From: Marinifilaceae bacterium
Lineage (GTDB): Bacteria > Bacteroidota > Bacteroidia > Bacteroidales > Marinifilaceae
Assembly: GCA_016936255.1 (NCBI GenBank)
Contig: JAFGYE010000072.1
Location: 1-35,975, forward strand
DNA length: 35,975 nucleotides
Reading direction: 5' to 3'
Positions 1 to 8,485 of the stretch are shown here, one piece after another (the first letter of the stretch is position 1; every line of letters begins with the position of its first letter). Both the position numbers and the translations under genes were made by a program. A model generated the notes under the pieces. It searched no databases, was not told the DNA's origin, and was given only the letters and a program-made list of their open reading frames with translations.

Positions 1-51
1 ATCACTCCCAAAAACACTAAAAAAACCAGGCACCTTCCGTTGAAAGCGGTG

Positions 52-59
52 CAAAGATA
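52..59 (-). promoter_or_regulatory. Bacteroidota-type promoter box facing out of the window
   Basis: Read on the minus strand this is TATCTTTG, followed by CACCG, a perfect match to the TANNTTTG -7 element of the Bacteroidota primary sigma factor. The same 13 bases (GGTGCAAAGATAA on the plus strand) recur at 10050-10062. A -33 TTG is not obvious; a CAA at 75-77 is slightly too close. The gene it would serve lies left of base 1. Confidence 0.45.
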
Positions 60-475
60 AACCATTATTTCTCCCAATTCCTAATCATTTTTAAAAGTAT
101 TTTGAAATATTAACTTAACTCGCTGGAAACCTGAGCAAATGTTTTTCGATAAAATCAAAAAAGAAAAACTCTACTGTACTTTTTGCCCCAAACATGCATT
201 TTTTTAACCTGGAAATGAAAATGATTTAATCTCCGAAACAAAAATACAGCCTGTATTTATAAGTTGTATTAAGAAGTGCTAATGAAAATTTAAAAAGCAA
301 AACTTGAAATGTACTGGGTTAAGGATTGTAGTGGATACTTCACTGCGAAATTAAAATGAAACAAATAATTGGAAATGGATAAGTTTTAAGAAAACAGCAA
401 CAATACAGAAAAGAGTATAGCGAGGAGTAGAAACGGAAAGCCTGACCCGAATTTATGAGGGAAACGCCCTAAACT

Positions 476-502
476 AAAAAAAACCTTCCCGAGATGAGAA
501 GG
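476..502 (-). terminator. Rho-independent terminator of the flavoprotein gene
   Basis: On the minus strand a 7-bp stem (CCTTCTC/GGGAAGG, one G-T pair) with a 5-base loop is followed by a run of eight T. It lies about 20 bases after the stop of the gene at 524-1036 and probably ends the dnaG-flavoprotein transcript. Confidence 0.65.
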
Positions 503-523
503 CTTGCTGTATTATAGGTCTTT

Positions 524-1036
524 TTAAGATTCTTTATTGTCTCTTTTCATTTGCCAGGGGAAATTGTTGCCATGCGGCGCACCAAATTCCTTAGCGGTAA
601 TTTCGTCAATTTTCATACGGTATACTTCTACATTACGAACGGCTGGCGTGTTGTAGGTGAATTTGTGATCTGTATAATTAGCCATGGTAATGTTCAGCGC
701 ATCAACTTTTTGATCCATATCGATAATGAACTCGATAGGACCACGTGCCACAACACTTTTTCCTTTCATGCGGTAACTGCATGCCATGTGCACATCCTGA
801 TAAGCCAAAACTGGAGGTGTGCAAAAAGTAACACATGCTTCCGGGTTCAATTTTAAACAATCTATTAGTTTTCCAAAACCTGCTCCGTGTAAATAAATGT
901 AATTATCGTGAAAGCCAAAGTTCATAGGAATAACATATGGTTTGTTTTCCGGATCGACTACTCCCAAAAAGCAGGTATCGCATGAGTTGATAATTTCGTC
1001 GATTTGCTCTTTAGATTCAATAAATATGGTCTTCAT
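524..1036 (-). CDS. Pyridoxamine 5'-phosphate oxidase-family (NimA-like) flavoprotein
   Basis: A 170-residue single-domain protein with the split-barrel flavin-binding fold of the pyridoxamine 5'-phosphate oxidase superfamily. Seen: an early CFLGVVD strand, KPYVIPMNFGF, the IYLHGAGFGKLIDCLK segment typical of NimA-like members, a later YRMKGKSVVARGP strand, and a terminal FGAPHGNNFPWQ segment. Relatives reduce nitro compounds or flavin-linked substrates in the cytosol; the substrate here cannot be told. It starts 21 bases after dnaG in the same direction, so it is probably the distal gene of a two-gene transcript, and a terminator follows at 476-502. The PNPOx fold assignment is secure, the nitroimidazole-reductase label is not. 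Confidence 0.8.
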   Translation of the reverse strand: MKTIFIESKEQIDEIINSCDTCFLGVVDPENKPYVIPMNFGFHDNYIYLHGAGFGKLIDCLKLNPEACVTFCTPPVLAYQDVHMACSYRMKGKSVVARGPIEFIIDMDQKVDALNITMANYTDHKFTYNTPAVRNVEVYRMKIDEITAKEFGAPHGNNFPWQMKRDNKES

Positions 1037-1057
1037 ATATATGTGTTTTATTAGATT

Positions 1058-3013
1058 CTATGATATGGTTCGATTTCCCAGTTCTTTTGAAATCGCATTT
1101 TTTATTTGATCGAGCACCATTTTTTGCTTCATCAGTTCCATCATTCGATCGGCATTACCGGTATCCTGAGCTTTCTGCATTTCCTGCATAACCTCCTTCA
1201 TTAACAAACGAACCTTTTTCCCTTTGTATTCATTCACCAATTTAGGAACGATCTCTTTCAGTTTCATTTCCTCTGATTCGACAACACTTTCGTTACGGGT
1301 CCACAAACCGCTTAATTGATGGGGTTCGCTAAGAATATCGGCAGCTAACTGATTTACCTTCTCATTGGGATGATCGCGAAAGAAGGTTTTTGTATTGAAA
1401 TCTTCTTTTTCCATATTTTCACCGTACTGATCGAATACCAATTGATACAACGGATTGACTGATTCCAGTTCATCATTGGAGAGCTCTGTAATAATATACT
1501 GTCCAACCAGCAACTGCTCTTCATTTCCGGCTTCGTCTTTCTGACTATAGAGAATTTCACTTCCAAAATTGAGCAATATTCGAACCAATGCCCGTTCCTC
1601 CAAATCACATTCATTTGCTGAACGCAGAAATGCAGAATTCTCCGACAACTTATCTGTAGTCTGATCTTCCGGTAAATTGGATCTTTGTTCATTCTTCCAG
1701 CTATCTTCTTTTACTCTATGAATTATTTTATTGATTTCGGTATACAATACTCTTTCATCCACATTTAATATATTACTGCACTCCCGCACATAAACCGCAC
1801 GAACAATACCATCTGGAATTATGGCAATGGAACGCACAATATCGATAATAAGATTGGCTCTCTTTACCGGATCATCTTTTGCATCTTTTAAAAGAAGATT
1901 GGTTTTGAAAACAATAAAATCACTCTCATTCTTCTCGATGTATTCCATTAATTCACTTGCTCCCATAGTTCTGGAAAATGAATCAGGATCTTCGCCTTGA
2001 GGCAATAGTAAAACTTTTACGTTCACTTCCTGTTCCAATACCAAATCGATTCCCCGAAGTGAAGCTTTAATACCTGCGGCATCGCCATCGTATATAATGG
2101 TAATGTTATTGGTAAATCGTTTAATCAAACGAATTTGATCGGCTGTAAGAGCCGTTCCCGATGAAGCAACAACATTCTCGATTCCTGCCTGATGAAATGA
2201 AAGTACATCGGTGTAGCCTTCAACCAAAAAACACTTTTCGTTTTGAACGATGGATTTCTTAGCTTGAAAAATTCCATATAAAATCCGGCTTTTATGATAT
2301 ACTTCTGATTCGGGGGAATTTAAATATTTGGCTGCTTTGGCATCATTTTTAAGTATTCTACCACCAAATGCCTGAACCCGGCCTGCAATTCCGTGAATCG
2401 GAAAAATAACTCTTCCGCGAAAGCGGTCGAGCAATCGGTTTTCTTTTTCGATGCTTAATCCGGTTTTCACCAGATATTCCTTTTTATAACCACAATCAAG
2501 AGCATGATTCGAAAAAGCATCCCAAGCCTCTAAACAATAACCGACCTGAAACTTCTTAATAATATCATCTCGAAACCCGCGTTCCCACATATATCCCATT
2601 CCTATGGCCATGCCTTGAGCATGCTCATACAAATTCTGGGTAAATGATTTTTGAGCAAAAGAATTCACAATCATCATACTCTCCCGATCATTCTTTTGTC
2701 GTTCCTGTTCGGGCGAAAGCTCTTTTTCAACAACCTCGATGTGGTATTTTTTCGCCAGATATTTTAATGCACCCACATAATCGAGATGCTCATGTTCCAT
2801 AATAAAGTTCACGGAATTTCCACCTTTTCCACAACCAAAACACTTGTAAATGCCTTTGGCAGGAGAAACGGTAAAGGATGGCGACTTTTCGTTATGAAAA
2901 GGACACAATCCCAGGAAATTAACCCCTCTTTTTTTTAGAGTCACGAAATCGGAAACTACTTCGGCAATTTCGGCAGAGTCGAAAATTCGTGCAACTGTTG
3001 ACTGATCAATCAT
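1058..3013 (-). CDS. dnaG: DNA primase DnaG
   Basis: Bacterial replicative primase, which makes RNA primers for the lagging strand and works with the DnaB helicase. From the chosen start it is 651 residues. The N-terminal CHC2 zinc ribbon has C37, H40, C58 and C61 (CPFH and CFGC). The catalytic TOPRIM domain shows VEGYTDVLSF near 262 and IIYDGDAAG near 309. A variable C-terminal helicase-binding region follows. I start it at 3013 (MIDQSTVARIFD), the usual DnaG N-terminus; the frame is open seven codons further upstream to 3034, but those residues do not look like primase. A TATTTTTG box at 3019-3026 just before this start would fit, though no -33 element was found. The flavoprotein gene follows after 21 bases. 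Confidence 0.97.
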   Translation of the reverse strand: MIDQSTVARIFDSAEIAEVVSDFVTLKKRGVNFLGLCPFHNEKSPSFTVSPAKGIYKCFGCGKGGNSVNFIMEHEHLDYVGALKYLAKKYHIEVVEKELSPEQERQKNDRESMMIVNSFAQKSFTQNLYEHAQGMAIGMGYMWERGFRDDIIKKFQVGYCLEAWDAFSNHALDCGYKKEYLVKTGLSIEKENRLLDRFRGRVIFPIHGIAGRVQAFGGRILKNDAKAAKYLNSPESEVYHKSRILYGIFQAKKSIVQNEKCFLVEGYTDVLSFHQAGIENVVASSGTALTADQIRLIKRFTNNITIIYDGDAAGIKASLRGIDLVLEQEVNVKVLLLPQGEDPDSFSRTMGASELMEYIEKNESDFIVFKTNLLLKDAKDDPVKRANLIIDIVRSIAIIPDGIVRAVYVRECSNILNVDERVLYTEINKIIHRVKEDSWKNEQRSNLPEDQTTDKLSENSAFLRSANECDLEERALVRILLNFGSEILYSQKDEAGNEEQLLVGQYIITELSNDELESVNPLYQLVFDQYGENMEKEDFNTKTFFRDHPNEKVNQLAADILSEPHQLSGLWTRNESVVESEEMKLKEIVPKLVNEYKGKKVRLLMKEVMQEMQKAQDTGNADRMMELMKQKMVLDQIKNAISKELGNRTIS

Positions 3014-3262
3014 AGCAACAAAAATAGGAAACAAGATTGATAAAAATGGAAAGATCGGCAGATTTTAGAAATTCTAAATTAAACCCAATCAGAAAAACCA
3101 TGTAATCATTCTCTTGAAAATTCTTCCGGAATCGAAAATAATACCAACAACAATTCGCTCTACATTTTGATGGACATAATTTATTTGATTAAATTCAATA
3201 CTTGAATTGTATTAAAACCATAAAAAAACAAGCAAGTCAACACATTATCAAGATGTAAACCC

Positions 3263-4108
3263 ATGAATAGAATCATTATAACAATCGCAATTTGTCTGGC
3301 AGGAATCCAGTCATTCTCACAAGAACACTTGCCAAGCGCATCTGACTACAATAGATTTCACAACACAAAAACACTTGTGGTTTTGGAAGATAATCTGTTT
3401 TCCGATTTTAATGACAAAATAAAAGAAGCGGTTAAACAAAACTGGACCATTACCGAGTATGAATTTATTTCGAACGCAGAATTCGAAAAACAACGATTCA
3501 ATCCTAAGTATTCATTTTTAGTAACAAGTATTGTTACTTTTAATAAAGACAAAACCAATGCCAAGTACAATTTTTTAAGTCTGCTTTTGGGAGGACAGGC
3601 AAATGTTATTGATGATATGCCTGACCTGTGTTCAATCCCATTATCGTATGTGCGGGTTGATGAAGAAAGTTACATTTATAAACTCACCTCTTTGGTTCTG
3701 TTTATGCAAAACCACATTGCACTGGTGACTAAAAATTCTGACATTATATCTGAAAACATACTGAAATACTACAATAAAAACAGTTCCGAAACTAAAGACA
3801 AAACTCTCTATTTGCTAAAGAATGAGATGGATGATAACGTTAATTCCACAGCTAAAATACGAAAGATATATCCTGGCAAAGTGAAATTGGTAGAAGCCAA
3901 TGAAATTGAGGAAGCCATTCGAAATAAGAACAACGATATTATCTTTTTGCATAAAGTTGGCCCCGAAAAAACTAAAAACAAGGCCAGATGTTTTAAAATA
4001 CTTATTGGTACCGACGACTCAAAGTTTTATTATTTCGATTACCATATGGTAAAAGGCAAGCGAACCGACAGATTTTTGGGGAGTGATTTTAAAAAGTTAG
4101 CAAAATAA
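3263..4108 (+). CDS. Exported protein of unknown function
   Basis: A 281-residue protein with an N-terminal signal peptide (MNRIIITIAICLAGIQSFSQ, cleavage probably near residue 19). The mature part is mixed alpha/beta with few cysteines, and I recognise no catalytic motif. The hydrophobic stretch near 133-150 (YIYKLTSLVLFMQNHIALV) is short and polar, more like a buried helix than a membrane anchor. It stands alone between divergent dnaG and the Sir2 gene 111 bases downstream. A small inverted repeat (ATTCAA-TAC-TTGAAT) lies upstream near 3194-3208. Probably periplasmic or outer-membrane associated; function unknown. Confidence 0.75.
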   Translation: MNRIIITIAICLAGIQSFSQEHLPSASDYNRFHNTKTLVVLEDNLFSDFNDKIKEAVKQNWTITEYEFISNAEFEKQRFNPKYSFLVTSIVTFNKDKTNAKYNFLSLLLGGQANVIDDMPDLCSIPLSYVRVDEESYIYKLTSLVLFMQNHIALVTKNSDIISENILKYYNKNSSETKDKTLYLLKNEMDDNVNSTAKIRKIYPGKVKLVEANEIEEAIRNKNNDIIFLHKVGPEKTKNKARCFKILIGTDDSKFYYFDYHMVKGKRTDRFLGSDFKKLAK

Positions 4109-4219
4109 ATATATGCTCATATTTGCTTTAATTTGTTTAAAGAGATAATTGCCTGAATTGATAAATTTTGAACGACCTTATTTTATGACTAAATTGAGTC
4201 GAAAAGATCTATTTATTGT

Positions 4220-4900
4220 ATGAAAAAGTTAGTTGTATTAAGCGGTGCCGGCATGAGTGCTGAAAGTGGTATTCGAACATTTCGTGACATGGGTGGTCTT
4301 TGGAAGCAATACGATGTAATGGAAGTTGCCAGTCCTCAAGCATGGAAAAAAAATCCAAATTTAGTACATCAATTTTACAACGAACGTCGTAAACAATTGT
4401 TTGATTGCTTGCCTAATAAGGGGCATTTTCTTATTGCAGAACTTGAAAAACAGTATGAGGTTGAAATTGTTACTCAGAATGTTGATGATTTGCATGAACG
4501 AGCCGGAAGTTCAAATGTATTGCATCTTCACGGTGAGTTAAAGAAGGCTAGAAGTACAGTTGATCCTAAATTAATTTATGATCTGGATCATTGGGAACTA
4601 AGTTTAAACGACACTTGTGAAAAAGGTTCACCATTGAGGCCTCATATTGTGTGGTTTGGAGAAAATGTTCCGGCAATTAGCGAAGCGGTGGCTATTGTTA
4701 GTAAAGCGGATGTTTTTGTGATTGTTGGAACTTCATTAAATGTGTATCCGGCAGCAGGTTTAATCGACTATATTCCAAATAAAACACCTGTTTATGTTAT
4801 CGATCCTAATCAGCCATTAATGCGATCAAACAGAAATATTACTTATATTAGAGAAAAGGCGAGTGTTGGAATGGAAAAACTGTTCGAACTTCTTCATTAA
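4220..4900 (+). CDS. Sir2-family NAD-dependent protein deacylase
   Basis: A 226-residue class III sirtuin-type enzyme that uses NAD to remove acyl groups from lysine. Seen: NAD motif GAGMSAESGIRTFR (9-22), TQNVDDLHERAG (85-96), catalytic H104 in LHLHGE, WFGE (145-148), and GTSLNVYPAAG. Y53 and R56 form the YxxR pair that, in SIRT5 and E. coli CobB, binds negatively charged acyl groups, so desuccinylase or demalonylase activity is plausible. The zinc-ribbon region between the catalytic His and WFGE contains only one cysteine (C133) instead of the usual four, so structural zinc is probably absent. A lipoprotein gene follows after 13 bases. CobB is the nearest familiar name, but I do not assign the symbol because of the missing zinc site. 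Confidence 0.92.
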   Translation: MKKLVVLSGAGMSAESGIRTFRDMGGLWKQYDVMEVASPQAWKKNPNLVHQFYNERRKQLFDCLPNKGHFLIAELEKQYEVEIVTQNVDDLHERAGSSNVLHLHGELKKARSTVDPKLIYDLDHWELSLNDTCEKGSPLRPHIVWFGENVPAISEAVAIVSKADVFVIVGTSLNVYPAAGLIDYIPNKTPVYVIDPNQPLMRSNRNITYIREKASVGMEKLFELLH

Positions 4901-4913
4901 ATACCATTGAGTT

Positions 4914-5435
4914 ATGAAAAAACAAGTGCTGTTACTACTATTGGGAATTTTAGTTTTGACTTCTTGTAATCATTATGAATCGAAAGTACCAATATCGCCT
5001 TCGGGTAATTCTGTAATCGAAAAAAGTTTATTGGGAGAATGGATTCTTAGTTCCGAGAATAAAAAAGAAGAAGCATCAGGTTATATCGAAGTGATTCCTT
5101 TTAATGATACCGAGTACCTTGTTCAATTAAAAGAAACCGCAGACTCATCCAAGTATATTGAATCAATTATCAACATTAGAATGTTTTCATCGGAAGTTAA
5201 CGGGAACGTTTATTTGAACATGGAATTTATTGGTTCTGAAAATGATAAAGGCTTTATGATTTACCGCTACAAGCCAATTGCCGGGAATCGTTACAAAGTC
5301 TTCTTTTTATCAAAAGATCAGTTTAACAAGGTGTTTCCCAACTCGAAAAGCTTTAAGGAGTATATTGAAACACACTCGAAAGAATTTGATAAATATTTTG
5401 AGGTGGAAGGCATTCTCGAGCGAAAAATAAAATAA
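4914..5435 (+). CDS. Lipoprotein of unknown function
   Basis: A 173-residue protein with a lipoprotein signal peptide and lipobox LTSC (Cys18). The mature region contains GEWILSSE and alternating strands that suggest a small lipocalin-like or immunoglobulin-like beta barrel, but this is only an impression. It lies 13 bases downstream of the Sir2 gene on the same strand, so the two are probably co-transcribed, although one is cytosolic and the other an envelope lipoprotein. The operon ends at the hairpin at 5439-5465. Confidence 0.75.
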   Translation: MKKQVLLLLLGILVLTSCNHYESKVPISPSGNSVIEKSLLGEWILSSENKKEEASGYIEVIPFNDTEYLVQLKETADSSKYIESIINIRMFSSEVNGNVYLNMEFIGSENDKGFMIYRYKPIAGNRYKVFFLSKDQFNKVFPNSKSFKEYIETHSKEFDKYFEVEGILERKIK

Positions 5436-5438
5436 AAA

Positions 5439-5465
5439 AGGGTATCCAAAAAAATCGGATACCCT
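5439..5465. terminator. Bidirectional terminator between convergent genes
   Basis: A perfect 9-bp stem (AGGGTATCC/GGATACCCT) with a 9-base A-rich loop lies between the convergent lipoprotein and phosphate-transporter genes. It follows an A-rich run on the plus strand. The T-rich tract is stronger for transcription coming from the minus strand. Confidence 0.65.
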
Positions 5466-5491
5466 TACTATGTAATCTAATAATATTCTAA

Positions 5492-7780
5492 TTACAAATC
5501 GTCATTCTCCAAATCGCCCGCATCATTTCCTGTAGTAAAATCGCGGGATGCTTTCAGAAGATTTCCTGAATAAAGCACAAGATTTTTGGTTTCATTGATA
5601 ATTCCCAAATAAAGAACCGAATTTCTGGTTCCAACTTTCTCAGCCTTAATTCTTCTAATTTGCTCTTTTCTAAACTTATTTAAAGATGACAACAAATCTT
5701 TTTGCTTTCCAAAAGCCTTTTCAATTTGATCCAAATCATAGTTGTTATCATTTAATAAACGATTTATGGTTTTGAAGAAATCTTCAAGTTTTGCCTGGAT
5801 TCTATTTAGCTCATCGATTTGTTCAGGAACCAATGATTTATGATTGTTGTCCACATAATCGAAAGCAGGTTCAGCAATAAAATTAATCGAGTGAGCAATT
5901 TCTCGCAAGTAATCAAGCAATTGAACGTAAAATGGTCCTGTTGTAATGCTGTCCTCAGAAAGTTTTTGAACAACCAAAGGAACCTTGTCTTTCAGCGATT
6001 TAGCTTCTTTATCGAGCTTCCTAACCTTTTTTAGAGATTCTTTAAGAGTACTGCGTTCTTCAAAAGCCAAACCATTAACAATTTTAGCATAAACCTTAGG
6101 AATCTTAGTAGTTACAACCGATACTGCATGAGTAAGCTGTTCGAAAATCTCTCCTTTACTAATAATAGAAGCATCCTCTTCGTCTATTTCTTCGACTGAG
6201 TCTTTACTCTTCGATTTGCGTTTATGAAATACATGAGAACGCACAACGAAAGCAACAGCTACAGCTAATAAAGCAACAATAGCGTATCCTCCAAGCCAAT
6301 TAATTAAACTTGCAAAAATAAACGCCGCGGTAAAAGCAAAAAAAGCTGTAAAAAACCAACCTCCAATTACAGTAAGTACTCCTGTAATTCTGTAAACTGC
6401 AGAATCTCTGTCCCAGGCTCTATCGGAAAGTGAAGAACCCATTGCAACCATAAATGTTACATAAGTTGTTGACAAAGGTAATTTTAGAGATGTTCCTATC
6501 GCAATTAAGATACTTGCAACAGTAAGGTTTACCGAAGCACGAATCATGTCGAAAGCTGGTACATCCTTTTTATCAATACCTGCCGGAGCTGAAGGCTTGG
6601 TAAATCGTTTTTGAATCCCCTGCTGAAACTTAACTGGTAATATACTTTTAAAACTACTATTTGCAGACAAAGAACGTCTCACCAAAAGACGGGCAAAAAA
6701 GGATGATCCAAATTTTTCATCGCCTTCATTCTGATTACTTAATCCGATTTCTGTTTCAGTAACTGTTCTGGCTTTTTTAGAAAACCAAAGAGTAATCGTC
6801 ATTATTAAGCCGGCAATAATCAACAAATAAGTTTCTGTTTTCACTTTGTCGCTTAAAATCTCCATTGTCATTCCATAAGGATCGGTACCTGGATTTGCTA
6901 TAAATGCCTGAAACGATTTGAAACCCGCCAATGGAACACCAATGAAGTTAACTAAATCGTTACCAGCAAAGGCCATCGCCAAAGCAAAAGTTCCAACCAA
7001 AACAATTACTTTTAAAATATTTAAACGAACAAACCATACCAAAGCCTGCAAAACGACTGTCCATCCAACAAAACAAACCAAAATAATTGTCAGTGTGTTT
7101 TCTTTGATCCAAGTAAGTGTTTCTTTCGTAATAAATGAAGAACCCTTAGCTCCCTTGATTAAAATAAAATAGGTAATTGCGGTAATTGCAAACCCTCCAA
7201 AAAGGGCTCCAAAATACTTAAAAGTTTTTTCAAACTTGTAAGTAAAAATCAAGCGGCTAATGTACTGCACCAGAGCACCAGAGAAAAAGGCTATAACCAC
7301 ACTCAACAGGATACCTGTAATAATCGCCAATGCTTTTGCCGAATTGATGTAACTACCTAAATCAAGCATTGTCTGATCAGAAGAGTTCATGATCTTGACA
7401 ACGGCCACAGCCACAGCAGCACCCAGTAATTCGAAAACAATCGATACGGTTGTTGATGTTGGCAAACCTACGGTATTGTAAAAATCCAACAGAATAATAT
7501 CTGTTAGCATAACCGCAATAAAGATGATCATGATTTCTGCAAAGTAGAATTGATCGGGATGAAATATCCCTTTACGGGCAACTTCCATCATTCCACTTGA
7601 AAAAGTGGCTCCAACCAAAATTCCAAGACTGGCAATTGTTAAAATAGCCCATCGAGGGGCTGCCTTGGAGCCAAATGCAGAGTTTAAGAAATTAACGGCA
7701 TCATTACTAACCCCAACAATAAGGTCAGAAATAGCCAGTGCAAAAAGCACTACTACAATAATTAAGTAAAAGTTCTCCAT
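5492..7780 (-). CDS. PiT-family phosphate transporter with C-terminal PhoU-like domain
   Basis: An inner-membrane low-affinity inorganic phosphate carrier, 762 residues from the chosen start. The two PiT signature repeats are visible: GVSNDAVNFLNSAFGSK near the N-terminus and FAGNDLVNFIGVPLAG in the middle, amid about ten to twelve hydrophobic helices, ending with a GLTVIGGWF-type segment. From about residue 520 the protein turns cytosolic and charged, and the last 200 residues form helices typical of the PhoU/DUF47 family, which senses or gates phosphate uptake. I start at MENFYL (7780): the frame opens at 7810, but a TATGTTTG promoter box covers that upstream codon. It lies downstream of mgsA on the same strand. 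The PhoU-like reading rests on helix pattern and position, not on a diagnostic motif. Confidence 0.9.
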   Translation of the reverse strand: MENFYLIIVVVLFALAISDLIVGVSNDAVNFLNSAFGSKAAPRWAILTIASLGILVGATFSSGMMEVARKGIFHPDQFYFAEIMIIFIAVMLTDIILLDFYNTVGLPTSTTVSIVFELLGAAVAVAVVKIMNSSDQTMLDLGSYINSAKALAIITGILLSVVIAFFSGALVQYISRLIFTYKFEKTFKYFGALFGGFAITAITYFILIKGAKGSSFITKETLTWIKENTLTIILVCFVGWTVVLQALVWFVRLNILKVIVLVGTFALAMAFAGNDLVNFIGVPLAGFKSFQAFIANPGTDPYGMTMEILSDKVKTETYLLIIAGLIMTITLWFSKKARTVTETEIGLSNQNEGDEKFGSSFFARLLVRRSLSANSSFKSILPVKFQQGIQKRFTKPSAPAGIDKKDVPAFDMIRASVNLTVASILIAIGTSLKLPLSTTYVTFMVAMGSSLSDRAWDRDSAVYRITGVLTVIGGWFFTAFFAFTAAFIFASLINWLGGYAIVALLAVAVAFVVRSHVFHKRKSKSKDSVEEIDEEDASIISKGEIFEQLTHAVSVVTTKIPKVYAKIVNGLAFEERSTLKESLKKVRKLDKEAKSLKDKVPLVVQKLSEDSITTGPFYVQLLDYLREIAHSINFIAEPAFDYVDNNHKSLVPEQIDELNRIQAKLEDFFKTINRLLNDNNYDLDQIEKAFGKQKDLLSSLNKFRKEQIRRIKAEKVGTRNSVLYLGIINETKNLVLYSGNLLKASRDFTTGNDAGDLENDDL

Positions 7781-7803
7781 GTTATAAGTTCGTAAATTCT
7801 CCG

Positions 7804-7811
7804 CAAACATA
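7804..7811 (-). promoter_or_regulatory. Candidate -7 box for the PiT gene
   Basis: The minus strand reads TATGTTTG, matching TANNTTTG, about 24 bases before the chosen start at 7780. No good -33 TTG lies at the usual spacing, which would suit an activator-dependent promoter, and the direct repeat at 7853-7870 is just upstream. If real, it excludes the longer reading frame starting at 7810. Confidence 0.4.
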
Positions 7812-7852
7812 TAAACACATGGAGACGCTAATATTTCACAAATATTATCTTT

Positions 7853-7870
7853 GTGTTAATTTAATGTTAA
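7853..7870 (-). promoter_or_regulatory. Pho-box-like direct repeat upstream of the PiT gene
   Basis: On the minus strand TTAACAT-TAAA-TTAACAC gives two 7-bp direct repeats with a 4-bp spacer, an 11-bp period. This fits the Bacillus PhoP box (TTAACA-type hexamers about 5 bp apart) and the E. coli PhoB architecture. It sits in the mgsA-PiT gap, 73 bases before the chosen PiT start. AT-rich background makes chance matches possible. Confidence 0.4.
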
Positions 7871-7875
7871 CACTT

Positions 7876-8250
7876 TTACACCTCTGATTTATTAAGCTTT
7901 ACTAAATAATCTGCGGTAGCTAAATTTAAAGCCATTGGTACATTATTTATTACGCATGTTCTTATTAAGGTTTGAATATCATGCTCATGTCCGTGCGGTG
8001 TTTCAGCATCTATTAAGAAAATTACTTCATCTACTTTCCCTTCCAATATCTGAGCGGCTAAAAGAATATCCCCGCCATTAGGACCATGACCAAAACCTTT
8101 AACCTCGAGATCCAAAACTGAATTCAATAATTCTGATGTATTTGTAGTCCCAATTAATTTATGCTTTTTAAGCTCATCCTTATGCCTTTTTACCCAAGCA
8201 AGCATAACACTTTTCTTTTGATTGTGAGCAACCAACGCGATTGTCTTCAT
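7876..8250 (-). CDS. mgsA: Methylglyoxal synthase
   Basis: Cytosolic enzyme that converts dihydroxyacetone phosphate to methylglyoxal and inorganic phosphate, bypassing lower glycolysis when phosphate is scarce. At 124 residues it is shorter than the E. coli enzyme (about 152) but keeps the core: H9, GTTNTSEL (34-41, phosphate binding), GPNGGD (56-61, with catalytic D61), and H88/D91, which align with E. coli H98/D101. The NLATADYLV ending is typical. It is transcribed just ahead of the PiT phosphate transporter with a 95-base gap holding a Pho-box-like repeat. The family is known for strong allosteric inhibition by phosphate, so the adjacency is functionally suggestive. Confidence 0.93.
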   Translation of the reverse strand: MKTIALVAHNQKKSVMLAWVKRHKDELKKHKLIGTTNTSELLNSVLDLEVKGFGHGPNGGDILLAAQILEGKVDEVIFLIDAETPHGHEHDIQTLIRTCVINNVPMALNLATADYLVKLNKSEV

Positions 8251-8431
8251 ACATTTATTTTTAAATTGTTTTGTAATTTAATATATTTCACAAAGTATGA
8301 TCTGATAATCCTTTTTTAAAGCAATAATTCATACTTTTATTAGCGTTTTGTCAAAGCATTCGGGTATTTATTAAAAAGCCACTGCGAATAAATTGATCCA
8401 ACTAATGAAATAACAAATAAACGAAGTATTA

Positions 8432-8460
8432 TTGAAATCATTAATAAAATTGTAAATTTG
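8432..8460 (+). promoter_or_regulatory. Promoter of the SPOR lipoprotein pair
   Basis: TTG (8432-8434), 18 bases, then TAAATTTG (8453-8460): a close match to the Bacteroidota TTG-N19-TANNTTTG promoter. The expected transcription start lies about 20 bases before the ATG at 8486. Confidence 0.55.
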
Positions 8461-8485
8461 TTACTATAATATTAATCCTACCCTT

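Larger units (their letters stand above)
1..523. other. Gene-poor leader region
   Basis: No convincing coding region is seen in these 523 bases. It holds a minus-strand promoter box near 52-59 that would drive a gene lying outside the window, AT-rich sequence through the middle, a comparatively GC-rich patch at about 420-470 with a small AGGG/CCCT hairpin, and at its right edge the terminator of the flavoprotein gene. Confidence 0.6.
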
